Shown: positions 35,351 to 48,190 of the stretch, one piece after another
How positions within the stretch are numbered: the stretch's first letter is position 1
Layout of the letters: each line of letters begins with the position of its first letter
NCBI GenBank assembly: GCA_027475525.1
Contig: JAMWFC010000025.1
Coordinates: 248,001-312,000 of the forward strand
Source of the DNA: Macrolepiota albuminosa
Taxonomy: Eukaryota > Basidiomycota > Agaricomycetes > Agaricales > Agaricaceae
Direction of reading: 5' to 3'
Length of the DNA stretch: 64,000 nucleotides
Made by a program: the position numbers and the translations under genes
The notes under the pieces: generated by a model
The model's database searches: none
Seen by the model: only the letters and a program-made list of their open reading frames with translations
What the model was told of the DNA's origin: nothing

Positions 35351-37089
35351 CAAGCGTGAGTTTGTCACTATGATTAATAAAAGTTGTGGCCATAACAAAG
35401 ACAGGCCTGCCCAGGTTTTTTCCAACCTAGGCACATCACGCCTCAACTCGGGATTATTAAAGTGGATTCGTTCACCGCTCAGCAATATTTGGCCCTGGAG
35501 AGAGAGGGTACGAATGCATACAAGTCGGGATTTTAATAAAAATGATTTTAGTCCTACTACGAAATCACTGCGCTCCCTTCAGAAGTATTAGCAGAGATTT
35601 TGAAAAATGTGCACTGGCGCGATTTGCTCGCCCTACGTCAGGTAATTGATCTAAACTCTCTGATGGCCATAGTAATTAAGTCGGTGACTGCAGGTTTGCA
35701 AATGCCTCGATGAAATTTCACGGGTACGGGAAGTGTGGATAAGTCAATATCGACAGTATGTTGCAGAGAAAGAATTTCAGCCAACTATGGAAGAACCACT
35801 GCAGTCCTATTCGCGTGAGGAGATAGAAAATTGGGTTCTAGAACGCAGAGGAGCCGATTTTGGATGGGGGTTGCCAGGACGTTCCCCTGGTGAGCGTACC
35901 ATCTACATGAAGACTCTGATCCTTTTCCTTATCGTTCCAGGTGGACGTTGGCTCCTTTGTAGTATGGCAGATGGGAGTGTGATGTGTTATGACCTTGACC
36001 ATCGTATAATTCGGAGCTCCATCTTGATACCCCCTCGCGAGAACTTCAGTGATGTCACATCTTACCGCCTCGCCATTGATATTGATAAGGCAGCCCCGAA
36101 ATTCGATCTTGTTACGTATCCTACGAACTATAGCGGTCAGTTCTTTTAGACCACTAATCGTTTGATGTAGATTTTAACTCAAAACTAGGAATGCCACTTC
36201 TCGGAAATATGGATATCCTGATCTGGAGTGTTAAATTATGTGGACACGGCTCTACTGCCTACTTGGAGGCGCATTTTTTGCATTCTTTCTCAGCTTACGA
36301 GGCTGGGGCTTTCATTAGGTCGGTTAGCTTGAATGGTGATCTGATTGCTCGATGTATGGACGAGCCATATCGGCATGTTCAAGACTTTCACTGGAAGTTG
36401 TCGACGTCCTCAAGACATCGAAAAGCTGTACTATATCCTGATGTGGAACCGGTGTGCTTCATTCCATATAGCATATGAGAGTAAACAAAGACTGATTTCC
36501 TGGCTGATAGAAGACAGTACGGTTACTTCCCGACAATCGTTTGATTGTTCTTGGGTGGCAGGTTGTTCTTGTTTACAATGTCGTTGATTTTCTGGATGGA
36601 CCACCTACCACTCTTCTTCCTTTCTCGCAAAATCCTACGACAACCCAATGGAAACATAGTGGGGATTATCATTACCGGACTCAATTAGTTGCTTCGATTT
36701 CGAACGATGATGTAGTTTCTTTCGTTCTACCTTCACAAGAACAGATCTATAAACTGACCATTCCACATAATCCTGAAGAAAATCCCTACCTCGCCGGACC
36801 TATGAACGCTGATCAATCCTCGACTCGATCCTCAACTGGTTTTCAAAAAGCACTCTTTAGGGAAGGAGATGAATGTTTGGTGAAACTTGGCTTTTCATGG
36901 GACTCGACAATGAAGAAGCCAACGAAACAGGTTCTTGTTGTGTCTCCTGGTCTCAGTAGACGTCTATACTTTCCATGTAATCGCAACATCCAGATGTTTC
37001 TGGTTGAGGAGACTGGGAGAATTATTTTGTACCCTGACAGCACGATTTATATTCTTGATACATCTATCTTTCGTATGGAGACAGTGTGA
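35322..37089 (+). CDS. F-box protein
   Basis: This is a probable SCF substrate receptor. Exons 35552-35641, 35694-35889, 35941-36135, 36189-36451 and 36511-37089 join in phase. The F-box is ITALPSEVLAEILKNVHWRD followed by LLALRQVCKCLDEISR, which would bind Skp1. The rest looks like the beta-propeller-like tail of agaricomycete F-box proteins: GGRWLLCSMADGSVMCYDLD, then KTVRLLPDNRLIVLGWQVVL, and a C-terminal half with SPGLSRRLYFPCNRNI. A first exon at 35322-35507 (62 codons, MAVIGSSGASKRE...) also splices in phase, giving 502 aa, but it lies in a duplicated stretch and does not look conserved. The true start is the weak point. The gene is convergent with its neighbour, 95 bp apart. Confidence 0.8.
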
Positions 37090-37184
37090 ACTACCTTACG
37101 TTTTCGATACTCTTTTGTAATCTAAGATATGAAAAAGTCATCACCGGTTTGCAAACTTCTAATCTAATGTTTGGTAGGGAATGA

Positions 37185-38712
37185 TTAGGAGCAACTCTGA
37201 CTATTCTCCGCAGATGCGTCAACATGGATGCCAGACAAAGTGTTCATAATAGTTTCAAGCACGTCGCCCGACTGTGTGCCCTATACAACAAAAGTTAGCA
37301 CTTTACAAGCCAGATTGTCAAGCCATCACTCACCCAGATCAGTATCGGAGTCATCAATGCTCGAAGACTTTCAAGAGCATCAGACTCCTTCACATCGATT
37401 TTGATTTCAGTTGTCTTTGAATACTTTCGATTCTGGGTGTCAACCAGGCCAAATATCCATACTACGCCGGTGGTGAGGGTGAATCCCACTTTCGTAGTTG
37501 AAAACGTTGTGTTGCCACTAAAGTGTGACAATGTACTAAGACTTCGGTATTTCATATAGTATCCACGTACGCTTTAATTTTGTTCGACCTTTATCTTAGA
37601 TATTAGCTTTGAGAGGCAGAGAAGTCTGATAGCAACCTTACAATGCCAGACATTCGCCGACAACCTGAGGCTCATAATCGTAAAGTTTCTTGGATCTTCG
37701 TTTTGCTTCATAGATAGTAAAGGTATCTGCATGGGTGAAAACACGCAACGCACGCGCTGCGCTTTCACCATTTACAACGTTATCAATACCTATGAATAGA
37801 AATCAGTGCTGCTAAGTCCGTGCAAGATTTGAGGTTGTATATACTCATAAGTCTCCCGAGACTCTCGTGGTCGTATTTATTCGGCAAATGGTAGTTGAGG
37901 GAAACGTAGTCGATGCTTCCTGAAACGTATGTCGTAATATTTTTGTATCTAATAATGGCTGGTGTATCACTTTTGGATCGCTTCGACCAAACGAGCAATT
38001 CCGGAAAAAGGATAGGACGATAGTTGATATGAACGGCTGCCATAGTATTAATGATATGCATTGCTGATATGATCCAGGGATCAATGAGGATTCTTGCTGC
38101 GACTTCTGACTTGTGGGAAGTGAGTAATCGTAATCTGAAACCAAATTATGAGCGTGAGGTATGAATGAGGGACATACTTGAGTATTTATGCTACTTTCAC
38201 ATATTTTTAACAGGTCGCGGAGGGGAAGACAGTTCCAGCTTTCAATACTATCTGTGATTATGTCCAAGTCGTAAGGTCCTTGGTATCCTCGTAATGCCCG
38301 ACAAACACCGGCGAGAAATGCTTCTGGGCTATGGCCTGTGTTTACCACGATTGCATCACTAACCCCCATTCTGAATTTGAGTGTATCATAGTCCATATTA
38401 GACAGAGAAACGACCTAGAAATTAGGATGGATCAGTACGAGTTAACACAGTATCATTTATTCATACAACAGCGTCGGGGTTTTCTGACTTGATAGCTTTA
38501 AATCGCTTCACTTGAGCAAAAATCTCTGTAGTTTGTTTGGAAAGAAGGTCGACTTCTTCGATGTCACCCCACTTCTCGTTGTTTTTAAGTTCCCGGACTC
38601 TGTTTTCGAGATCATCTAACAGTGCGGAGAGCTCGTCGATCTGATCTTGGCTGAGGTCGCCGCTAGAGCGGTCGCGTTTGAGTGTCTGGGGAGGGGAATT
38701 ATTGGCAAGCAT
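37185..38712 (-). CDS. Hypothetical protein, possible PD-(D/E)XK-like fold
   Basis: Six exons (38712-38467, 38414-38178, 38109-37845, 37789-37642, 37517-37334, 37280-37185) join in phase to 391 aa. The N-terminal about 80 residues are charged and helical, likely a coiled coil (LSALLDDLENRVRELKNNEK). Then come LPLRDLLKICESSINTQSEV and AARILIDPWIISAMHIINTM. Next, VSGSIDYVSLNYH is followed about 45 residues later by TFTIYEAKRRSKK. An Asp followed by E-x-K on a strand (SIDYV and IYEAKR) is the spacing expected of PD-(D/E)XK nuclease-like proteins, which are common as uncharacterised expanded families in basidiomycetes. The assignment is inference only. There is no signal peptide or membrane segment. 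Confidence 0.7.
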
Positions 38713-38949
38713 CTCAAACTCGGAGTATTGAAAGACCGTGACGCCGGCTCAAATGTTGAATAGAACCACACTATAGAATTAGAGAGAGAGAGTATCGAAA
38801 TACAGGGCAAGATACTGGGTCGAGCTCTCAATGATGTAAGGTCGAAACTCTATCTAGACGTGAATAAGGTTCTGTCAGCTACGTCACTGTAGCGAGTGGA
38901 TAGCCCTTGTGTAAGCGTACCGCTTACAAGCGGATAAGATCGAGATAGG
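38713..38949. promoter_or_regulatory. Promoter side of the hypothetical gene at 37185-38712
   Basis: This is the short upstream region of the minus-strand gene. A GA-rich tract (AGAGAGAGAG) lies near 38780. No TATA box is evident. Confidence 0.3.
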
Positions 38950-39024
38950 GAGGATTAGGGGCTGGGGATTGGGGAGGATTAGGGGCTGGGGATTGGGGAG
39001 GATTAGGGGCTGGGGATTGGGGAT
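38950..39024 (+). repeat. G-rich 24-bp minisatellite, three units
   Basis: Three perfect direct copies of a 24-bp unit (GAGGATTAGGGGCTGGGGATTGGG minus its first base in the phase seen at 38951) start at 38950, 38974 and 38998. Each unit has three runs of three or four G and a TTAGGGG core, so the plus strand can form G-quadruplexes. Confidence 0.85.
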
Positions 39025-39333
39025 TAAGGACGGGATCAAAGGGAATTAAGGACGCGATCGGAGAGAGGTTTCAAACCTTACTACAATCGAGTATAAATAG
39101 GGGGTTGGTAGTAGGTGTATAGGCAGAAAATCTTTCGAATACATCCCGTTTCAGTTTATTGCGCGCGTCTCAGTGAAGATAGATGTACCATCTGCTTACA
39201 CCTTGCTTACTTTCAAAGCTTCAAGCTTAAGCTTAAGCTTCACCCCTACTATTGGCAGAGTTTCCCTGCAGCTATCAACTTGTATCAATGTAAAAATGGA
39301 TGGTGACGAACTCTCTGCTCAGTGAAGGAATTA

Positions 39334-39760
39334 TTGATACGTCTGCCTCGGACTTGAGGCAGACAAAACGAAGTAAAACAGTCTCGAAAACATACTAGAT
39401 TACTGAAAACCGTAAGCAATCGCCGAAAACGAAGGGAGACGAACCTCGAAAACGCACCCCAAATCGTGCACTGACTGACCAGCCAGAGCACGACCAAAAA
39501 TTGATCGTACGGACACAGCCGAGCAGGTGGCAGTGCTCAGCCTTGGGCAAGGTCTCCGGGAAAACTCGTCCCATCAAAGTCATCTCCCATTGCTCTCCCG
39601 TCCCGCTATCAAAACTCGCCGTCACTCATCTATGACCGCTCGATACGACCCGCCGCCGCCAGGAAACAACAAAACCAGCAAGGGGAGTACGAAAACGAGG
39701 GAAGGGAAATGGGAAAGTAGGACGACGACTGAGCGCTGAGCCTCTGCTAGTCACAGAACA
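39334..39760 (+). repeat. Dispersed repeat, copy A
   Basis: It starts TTGATACGTCTGCCTC next to TA and contains a 9-bp hairpin (GTCTGCCTC/GAGGCAGAC). It then continues with a GAAAACCGTAAGCA segment and GGTGGCAGTGCTCAGC. The same features recur in copies B and C. The right boundary is estimated from where similarity fades. Confidence 0.6.
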
Positions 39761-40469
39761 AAAGAGTGACAATTCGAAAACGGGAAATGTTCAGATCACA
39801 GGATAGCTGTCAGGATTCGACTTTATAAATCAAATCTGAAAACCAACAATATTAAAGTTGAGTCTTTCTATCGAATACATGCTCTCTTTTATACTACATA
39901 ATTCAGGGCGGCTAGAGTAGTCCGTACTTCCTAAGAATAGAGAATAACATGATAGTCCTTTGCGTAAATATAAAATCACAAGTACTGCTAGTAGAAACAC
40001 GAGTGTCTACGCATGTCTGTAAATAGCGAAATAACGAATGTCCGTGAATAAAATAGGGATATGTTTAGGAGAAAGAAGCACGTGCAAATCCGGCTCTGAC
40101 ACCACCTCCTCTTCAAGGCGAGTACTCCGAGCGAGCATATTTAGGTGATGATAGTGAGTGGTTCAGGGATTGGTACAAAAGGAAGAGACTTGTATTCTAA
40201 GAAAGTGATCCTACGCGCGGTCGCGGGGTTCTGTCGGTGGAAGTAACGATCAGACGGGGTGCCTCGTCCCAAGTGTTGCGTGACGTGGCTTGGTCTCTCC
40301 AGGTTACGAGATACTGATGCGAAATGTAAGTTTAAATTTATTTTTAAGTTGTCCAAGTGAAATTGAACAAGACTTAGTTTTTAAAATAAAACTCCAGTTC
40401 ATGAGGTTCTGGGGGTTTTAGTTACACGCGCGCACACGTTGTAATAATGTTATAATTTTTAATTGATTT

Positions 40470-41286
40470 ATTTGAATGTAAAATTTAAGTTCACACTCGA
40501 AAATGGGTCAAAATAGTATTATTACTGAGCCCGAAGCGAATCGATATGCGTAAGGCCTAAGATGTCCACTCCCTGGGGACTCCAAGCCATGGCAAGATGA
40601 TTGCTTGCCCAACTCTCCCCAAATTCCACCCTTCTTATACCATTTTCCTCGTGCACGGACCGTGTTGTACTGGCATGTTTAGCCAGCTTTGACCTGCCAC
40701 CGGTGCTGGGCATTTGGGTCGATGTGTTGCTGGGTCTGGGCTGTAGTGGCCACGTTGCCATCACTTGGTAGTGAGGCTAAACGTTTCCCCACTGTTTTGT
40801 TGGCTAAACCTTGTTCTCTTCTTCCCTCCTTTCCTCTCTTCTGCTCCTGGCTTCTCTGCTCTTTACCTGGCACTTCCGGTTGTTGCTTTTGCAGTGGTAT
40901 CGGTGGTGCAGATTTAGAGTGAACGGTGGTGTGGGTAGGGGATTGACAATGGGTGTGTCGAGTCTTTGATCATGATTGGTTCATGATTGTTTGATGGAAT
41001 CGATCTCAGGGTTTTGGCCATGATCAGATCGCCATCAAACCTGGCCATGTCTGCCGTTATATCGTTGACTTCATTGTTTCGGTTGCTAGCTGGGTTGTCC
41101 AATGGTGTGCTGGTTGGTGTCCTGAGGTGCGTGCGTCCCAGTCTACGGTTTTCAACCATTACAAGTGCTTACAGTTTTCAGCTATCTTGTATGGACTTTT
41201 TAGGACTTTTCAATAAAACAAGTGTTTTATATATTTGTCGTCCTTTTTCCTCAGTTTTTGTCTCTGCTTTGAGACAGACGTATCAA
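40470..41286 (-). repeat. Dispersed repeat, copy B
   Basis: On the minus strand it starts TTGATACGTCTGTCTC at 41286, with TA next to the end. It shares the GCTGAAAACTGTAAGCA segment with copy C and, further in, a TATA-containing block followed by CTTGCCATGGCTTGGAGTCC and CATCTTAGGCC. The similarity with copy C extends about 800 bp. It faces copy A tail to tail and copy C head to head. It could be a solo LTR or a non-autonomous DNA element. Confidence 0.65.
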
Positions 41287-41385
41287 TACTCGAGCTTATC
41301 GTTGTGCAATCATGAATCAACGATGCTTTTGGGCTCCCAGTTTTCTCTAACATTCAGTGTAAGTATAGGTCGATTAAATTCATCT

Positions 41386-41390
41386 GGCTT
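41386..41390 (+). other. Target-site duplication, left copy (outer Copia)
   Basis: GGCTT directly precedes the lower LTR at 41391. The same five bases follow the upper LTR at 52506-52510, marking the insertion of the outer Copia element. Confidence 0.85.
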
Positions 41391-41646
41391 TGTCACAGCA
41401 TAATGCAGAATATATGTATTCACGTATATAGTACAATCTGAAGTTCGATATTGGAGACGATTCAAACTTCATGTGAGGGTGCACGTTTTATGCAATAAGA
41501 TGAAACATTTCAAACATCATGGAAAATATCATGATGTAAAGAAGAAAAAAAAACTGGATAGTAAAATGTGGCATACGTCATAACATGATCATATGTGACC
41601 AACTTTTGAGGTAATATCCTGGAGTCAGACGTCATTTTCCTCGACA
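41391..41646 (-). repeat. 3' LTR of outer Copia
   Basis: On the minus strand it starts TGTCGAGGAAAATGACGTCTG after a purine tract and ends in ACA. It matches the 5' LTR closely but lacks about 63 bp present there, between two short repeats (AAGTTC(G/A)ATAT). Confidence 0.9.
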
Positions 41647-41678
41647 CTCCTACTAGACGTTGACAAGGGAGGCAATAC

Positions 41679-42391
41679 TCAAAGTTTATCTCGGTATTTA
41701 ATGAAAATTTCATGTGGCAACGCCTTGGTTAGTATGTTGGCTATCATGTCGTTTGTTGAGATGTGCTGCAATTTTATATTTTCTCTTTTGATTTGATTGC
41801 ATATAAAGTGATACTGTATATCAATGTGCTTAGCGCGTGAATGTCTGACAGGGTTGTTTGATAAAGCAATGCTTCCAGCACTGTCTGTATAGATGGTCGT
41901 TGCATGAGGTTGACCAAAATCGAGGTCATTTAGCAGGTTTCGCAACCATATAGCCTCTTTGGTGGCATTAGCGGAAGCAATGTATTCGGCCTCGATGGTC
42001 GAGGTTGCAACTCCCAGCTGCTTTTTTGAAGACCATGAAATAACGCTACCGTTAATCTTGTAACACCATCCACTGATGGATTTTCAATTGAAATGATCCT
42101 GGGCCCAATTTGCATTGCTCCATCCCACTAAGTTGATATTGTTGCTCGGTTTTCCTCCCAAAACTAATCCGTAATATTTTGTTCCTTTAAGGTACCGTAG
42201 GATCCATTTGCAGGCCGTTAGGTGCTCTATGCCTGGGTTATTCACAAACTGTGCCACCAGACTTACCGCAAATTGGATGTTTGGACGGGTTTGCATGGCA
42301 TATAGAAGAGATCCCACCATAGATAGGTAATTGATGCTGCTAGCATACCTCAAATACAAATCTGTGTCTTCAGAGGTTTTGGAGGATTGAA
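41679..42391 (-). pseudogene. Outer Copia pol, RNase H end
   Basis: On the minus strand it shows YASSINYLSMVGSLLYAMQT RPNIQFAVSLVAQF (about 42.25-42.36 kb), a WILRYLKGTKYYGL motif, then the RNase H end with TIYTDSAGSIALSNNP and RAKHIDIQYHFI. These are the classic final blocks of Copia pol. A stop at the former W of the internal region and a frame change near 42.1 kb show decay. It is the downstream part cut from the RT at 48.5-49.5 kb by the inner element. Confidence 0.85.
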
Positions 42392-42688
42392 CTTATCTCC
42401 GCGCATCCGATCAATCACATGAACTGACCACTTCATATGCCGTTTCTTCTTTTACAGCCTCAGTTGTTGACCACAACATTGGCTAAACACTGAGGCTGTG
42501 AGTGATCCATAGTTTATTCGTTTTTACATCCTTGCAAGCATGCTCATATGTTTTGTACTCAGTTATCTTAATTGTTTCTGTATAGGTATTCTAATTTAGT
42601 TGTTGACCACGACATTGGCTAAACACTGAGGCTTTATCTTAATTGTTTCTGTATAGTTTCTGTATAGACTGCATAGGTTGGAACTCCA
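42392..42688 (+). repeat. 5' LTR of inner Copia (left end truncated)
   Basis: It is a direct repeat of 48206-48503. Each LTR contains an internal imperfect duplication of a GTTGTTGACCACAACATTGG block (the second copy has GACAT or GACCT). Confidence 0.9.
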
Positions 42689-42953
42689 GATTATGGGCCT
42701 TCCTCTACAACCAGACTTTTTATAGCGCATATACCAGACACTTGTGGCTGCCTCCATGGTGTTTTTAGTTTTTCTCATCACCATGTCCTGCCATTCCATA
42801 GAAGAACACCATTCTCGACGTTTTCCCCACATCGGCAATAATGCTCAGACATTTTCAATGATGGGCCCGTCACTGACAGCTTGACTGCATGAACCACTGA
42901 TCACTGAGCCACAAAGACCTCATTCCTCTGTATACGTTTTTAATACTCTTGAT

Positions 42954-45900
42954 ATGCCCAATGTTCTTCAGAATAATCGTCCTTTTCATTCTCATCAGAA
43001 TCCTTTTTCTTTTGTTTCCCCAGCTCCATTACCGCATACACCTACTACTTTCCATGCTCCTGTTCCACAGCGGCCACCATTTCATCCTCCTTTGGTCCAC
43101 ACATACTACTTTGATTCACCAGTTTTATCTCGTCCAGTTTCATCGCATTCAAATCCTGTTTTTTTGCGTCCATCTTCTACGCATATATTTCATGCAAATT
43201 CAGTTTGTCCAGAGGACATTCAACCTCACAATATTCCTTTACCACCATCACGTACTTCTTCTGCTTTATCCAATACAAACCATGTTCTTTATACGTCTCA
43301 TTCTCATTGCATTTCTTCTGACTCGTCATCGTCTTAATTCACAATCTTCCTCTCCTCAATTTGATCATCAACATCACCAAACAAATTTTACTTATACACC
43401 ATATGTTAATCCACAGAAGACTTCTTCCAACCATTTATCTCAACACTCTGCTCTGAATATTCCTCCTCAAAACCTTCCCCTTTCGACTCAACGTCCTCCT
43501 TTTATTTCTTTTTCTTCTTCTTGCAACAATGGAACAGTCTTATCTGATACAAAGCTTCCTTCACTTGCTACTGTTCCTCTTTTGAAATCATCAGTTGAAT
43601 GGGTTTCGTGGTATTCAGCGGTGACCAGGGTCATTACGAGCATTGGTTTATGTGGACATATCTGCAGGATCCCAAACATTGGCAATCTTAGGGATCCTAC
43701 AAGCCTGGTGGCACTTCCTCCATCTTACGACTTTGATTTCTCCCCTGAAGAAACTGAAACTTACCATATTTTTTGGCACAACGATGATATTGTCAAACAT
43801 GTCATTGTTGGCAAATTGTCTCAGGAAATACAGGACTCTCTTCCTCCTAAACGTGGTGGCCAATACAACTTGCCTATCCAACCTGCTTGAGATCTACTTG
43901 CGTTTCTTCAAGAATGTTTTGGGATCAGAAATGCATCTATAGTGGAATTGACTAAGTCTAAGGTCTTTACTCTGGTGATGTCTCCGACAACGGTTTCAAC
44001 ATATGTTCAGCAATGGTGTTCTGCAGTGCACCAACTGGCTGGCATGCCGTGGGACTTTATGCCATGGCAAAAGATTCAAAAAATTCATTGACGGTTTACC
44101 AAATGGGATTGTTGGTCTGTGCTTAAGGAAGAAGTTCGACAGTCTTGGGATCACTCAGGTCCTCGAAGGGCCTATGATTTTTCTACTCTTGCTACTTGTG
44201 TTATGAGTATGGACGCTGAATGCTGACGTCTCTCTTTGACCCATCGCCCTCAACCTCAGCCAAATGCTTCTCAAACATTGATTATCCCCAATAATCAACA
44301 ATCCTCTCCATCGAACATCACATCTTCCAATCCTTTGGATCCAACTACAAATGCATGCCTACAAATTCAATGCTTGAATTGTAATATGTACAGTCACATG
44401 ATTGAGACCTGTTGGTCAAAGGGTGGTGGGATGGAGAATGGTTGAGATTCAGCCCAACTACATCCTAAAGCAAACTTAGCTGTGGACAACACTCAACGTT
44501 TATCTATGCCATTACTTTTTGTCGATGAGAATGATAAACCTGATGTAGCTTCTGCTGACAACACCAATGATATTCATTTGTCTGCTTATGTTGCTGAACC
44601 GCCTACATCATTGAATCCTCCCTATTATGCTTTTATTCAGTCAATGCTGTCAATTGCTCTTGCCTCTTTTTCAAATCGCTTCAACGCAATCTTAGATTCA
44701 GAATGTACCATTCACATCCTTCGGGATAAGAAGTTTTTCTGGACTTACAATGAAGCAGGGGCAACTCCAGTCGGCATGGCAAATTGTGGTATCCTCCCTA
44801 CTATAGCTCATGGAGAAGCCCGTTTTTGTACTCACGTCAATGGGAAGAATGTAGTGATAACTCTTCAGGATTGTCTTCATGCCCCCAATGTTCCTATCAA
44901 CTTGATTTTGGTTGGCTCCATGGTCAAGAATGACCTCAAGTTATTGTTTGAGAAGGACTCTACGTCTATCTTCTTCTCTGATTCTCATTCATCCTTTTAA
45001 GGACAACTTATAGAGGCAACAGTTCATCAACGACTTTCCTTTTATATTGTGATTTTGTTCTTCCATCCGTTAACATGCAACCACCTGAATCATCTTTTCC
45101 TGCAATATTACATACTTCATTCCCTCGCATTGATGTGACCCCAGCACTATGGCATGCTTGACTTGGTCACCTGGGACAGGACACAACCAAAGCGGTTTTA
45201 ACTAAGAACTATGCAGATGGAGTTGATTATACAGGACCTTTTTTAGATGATCACTGTATTCCCTGCATCTTGGGCAAGAGACTGGCTCGACCATTTGACC
45301 ATTTTCAACATTGTGCTTTAGCTGTATGCAATCTTTTACATATGGACTCTTGTGGTTCATTTCCAATCCTTTTTTTGAATGGACGATCAAACCATTTTCA
45401 TTCCATCCTCAATGACTGTTCCAATTTTGGCAGTACGGCACTTCTTACTATATGGAATCAGGCAACAAAACATTTCAAGCAAACGGAAGTGAGCTGGGAG
45501 CTCAAATCAGGAAACAGAGTTAAGATTGTTTACTCCAACAACACAAAGAAATTTGTTTCTGGAGAACTCCAGGATTACTTTGTCTCGAAAGGGATTACTC
45601 ATCAAAATACTGCCCTCTATGCGCATCAGCAAAATGGTAAAGCCAAACATTATATTTGTACCATCAAAGACACTGCTCAAACCATGATGGCTTGGTCTGG
45701 TTTACCGATGTCTTTCCTTGGCAACGCCATCCTGACTGCGCAATATCTGAGGAATCGCCTTCTGACTTCAACTCTTCCTTCTCTCATAATGCCATATGAA
45801 ATTATGGAGAAGTTGAAGCCTAATCTTTCCCATCTTCGAGTCTGGGGTTGTAAATGCTATGTTTTCTATCCTGCTGAACTCCGACCAAAAGGATCAGGCC

Positions 45901-48144
45901 ATTGTTTTCCGGCCATATTCGTTGGTTATGATGAAAACTGTATTGGTTGGTGTGTTTGTGATTTGAATAGAAAATACTTTTTCTCGTGGGACATTATTTT
46001 TGATGAGTTAGTCCCTGGAGGTCTTTGCACCACTCCTCCTCAGTGACGATCATGCTCACCACCTCCATCACCATTGTCTCATCATTCACCAACTCCAGAT
46101 ATCCCTCACACTTCTTCCTGCCCCATTTCAGCTCCACCGCTTCCGATGACTAACACCGTCTCCACTACACCTCATCCGCCATCTCCAAACTTGTTGCCTA
46201 CATCTCGTCCTCTTCGGAACATTCAACAGACTGAAAAAGGACACTTATATCATGATGATGTCACAGCCCAGAATAAAAGGCTCATTAAACTACGTTCTGA
46301 TAAGACAGCTCGGAAAGTTCTATCCCATCATAATATAGCTGCAATAATGGACTTCAAGGCTCTGCTAGTATCAGCCTCATTTCCAGGTTCCATCGATGAC
46401 CTCACTCAATTTGAACAGGCTTCTATTGCAGAGTATAAAGCATATGCCACTTATGGCCCTGATCCCCTCCCATTCAAGTTGCAACGTACTTACGACTTGT
46501 CTAAAGCACCTGATCACTATACCAAAGCTATTTGTAGACCTGATGCTGATGTTTGGCAGAAAGCCATGCAGCATGAAGTTGACAGCTAACGCTCACAGGG
46601 TGTTTTTCAGGTTGCTCCGCTACCACCTGGTTGGAAACCAATTGGAGTTTGATGGGTTTTTGCTTACAAATTAGATGCAAATGGTGATATTATCCATGGC
46701 AAGGGAGAAAGCTCGTCTTGTTGCCCAAGGATTCAGCCAGCATCCTGAGGACTATGGGTCCACTTATGCTCCAGTTGCCAAAATGACAAGTATATGGGTC
46801 ACTCTTGCTTATGTGGCCAAATTTGACTTGAACCTCTTCACATTTGATGTTAAAACTGCATTCCTCAATGCGCTCCTGTCACATGAGGTGTATTGCAAAC
46901 AAATTCCGGGTTTTTCTGAAGCAGACCCCTCCTTATCATATCGCTTGTTACGTGCCCTATATGGTTTCAAGCAATCTTCCCATGAATGGTATACAATTCT
47001 TCAGCAAGCCCTTGAGCATCTTGGTCTTACACGATGCAACGTTGATCATGCTGTTTTTATTGGTCATTTTGATGCATCCCCCAACTCCTCTGTTCTCATG
47101 CCTTCTGATAGCACATCCTTATTTATCATCATCTGCATCCATGTGAATGATGGTCTCAGTGCCACCAACTCCGTTCCATTATACCAGTGACTTATTAAAG
47201 AACTTAACACACTTTTTGAGGTTGTTGACTCTGGCACTACTTCGCTGTATTTAGGCATTCGGAATGATCGTGACAGATCCCAACATAAACTCTGGCTTTC
47301 TCAGAAGGGTTTTGTGACTAACCTTCTTTCAACTTACAACTTGATCGACGCCAGAACATCAGCTGTTCCTCTCCATCAACCCCTTCACTCAATTCCCAAG
47401 CCTCCATCAAATTGTCTTCCTGATATTCACGATAAAGACATCAAGATACATTACCAACGCCTTGTTGGCTCTCTTCTATACTTAAGCTTATGCACACATC
47501 CCGATCTTGCATTCACTGCGATGAGCTTGGGCCAGTTCAATTCCAATCCTACCTGTGGTCATTTACTTGCTGCAAAAGGGGTTCTCAGGTATCTTGCAGG
47601 TACTTTGGATTTTGCTTTGGAATATAATTTTTCCATTCCTTTGGATACTCCACAAATTTGGCTTTTCCTTTCTACTGGCTGTGGCTTTGTAGATGCCGAT
47701 TGGGCATTGAACTCCATTACACAATAAAGTGTCTCTGGATACACTTTTTACTTATATTCCAGTTTGGTCTCTTGGTCTTCTATCCGGCAGCACACAGTGG
47801 CTCTATCAACAATGGAGGCTGAGTATATGTTGATGTCTCATGCAATGTGTGAGGCCATCTGAATTTGCCTGCTATTGTCTTCTCTCCATCTCCCTGTCCC
47901 TCATCCTTTCCCTCTTCTCTGTGACAACAAGAGTGCAATCGACATTGCAAATTCCGATAATTCATCATTTCGATCGAAACACATTGACATTCATTATCAC
48001 TTCATTCGGGAACATATTTCTTCTGGTTCTTTTGAAACAGTTTGGGTTTCTACGGATGACATGACTGCTGATATTTTCACTAAACCTCTTCTGCACCAAT
48101 TACATGACCGTTTTGTTGCTCACCTTGGGCTTGTTTGCTGTTGA
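42954..48144 (+). pseudogene. Inner Copia gag-pol, inactive
   Basis: Pieces in Copia order across changing frames. A Pro/Ser-rich Gag begins at 42954. Its zinc knuckle CLNCNMYSHMIETC lies near 44370. The protease remnant is LDSECTIHILRD (usual DSGxS altered). The pre-integrase zinc site has CIPCILGKR (about 45265). The integrase reads VYSNNTKKF where SDNGTEF is expected and NGKAKHY where the catalytic Glu should be, so two catalytic acids are lost (about 45525-45650). The reverse transcriptase has ARLVAQGFSQHPEDY, FDVKTAFLNA and LYGFKQSSHEWY, but its YVDD site reads HVND (about 47140). RNase H follows (STMEAEYML; KHIDIHYHFI) up to 48144. It cannot be functional. Confidence 0.88.
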
Positions 48145-48190
48145 CCTTTTTTATTTACACTCTCCTCTCACTTTTGCGCCGATGGGGTTG

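Noticed and set aside
39216..39242. AAGCTT-rich palindromic run as a regulatory site
   Set aside because: A short run of AAGCTT/CAAGCTT repeats with no gene in an appropriate position; simple sequence is enough to explain it.
42949..43890. 313-codon plus frame as a single gene
   Set aside because: Its first part is out of frame with the Pro/Ser-rich Gag starting at 42954; only its latter part matches Copia Gag. It is a frameshift composite.
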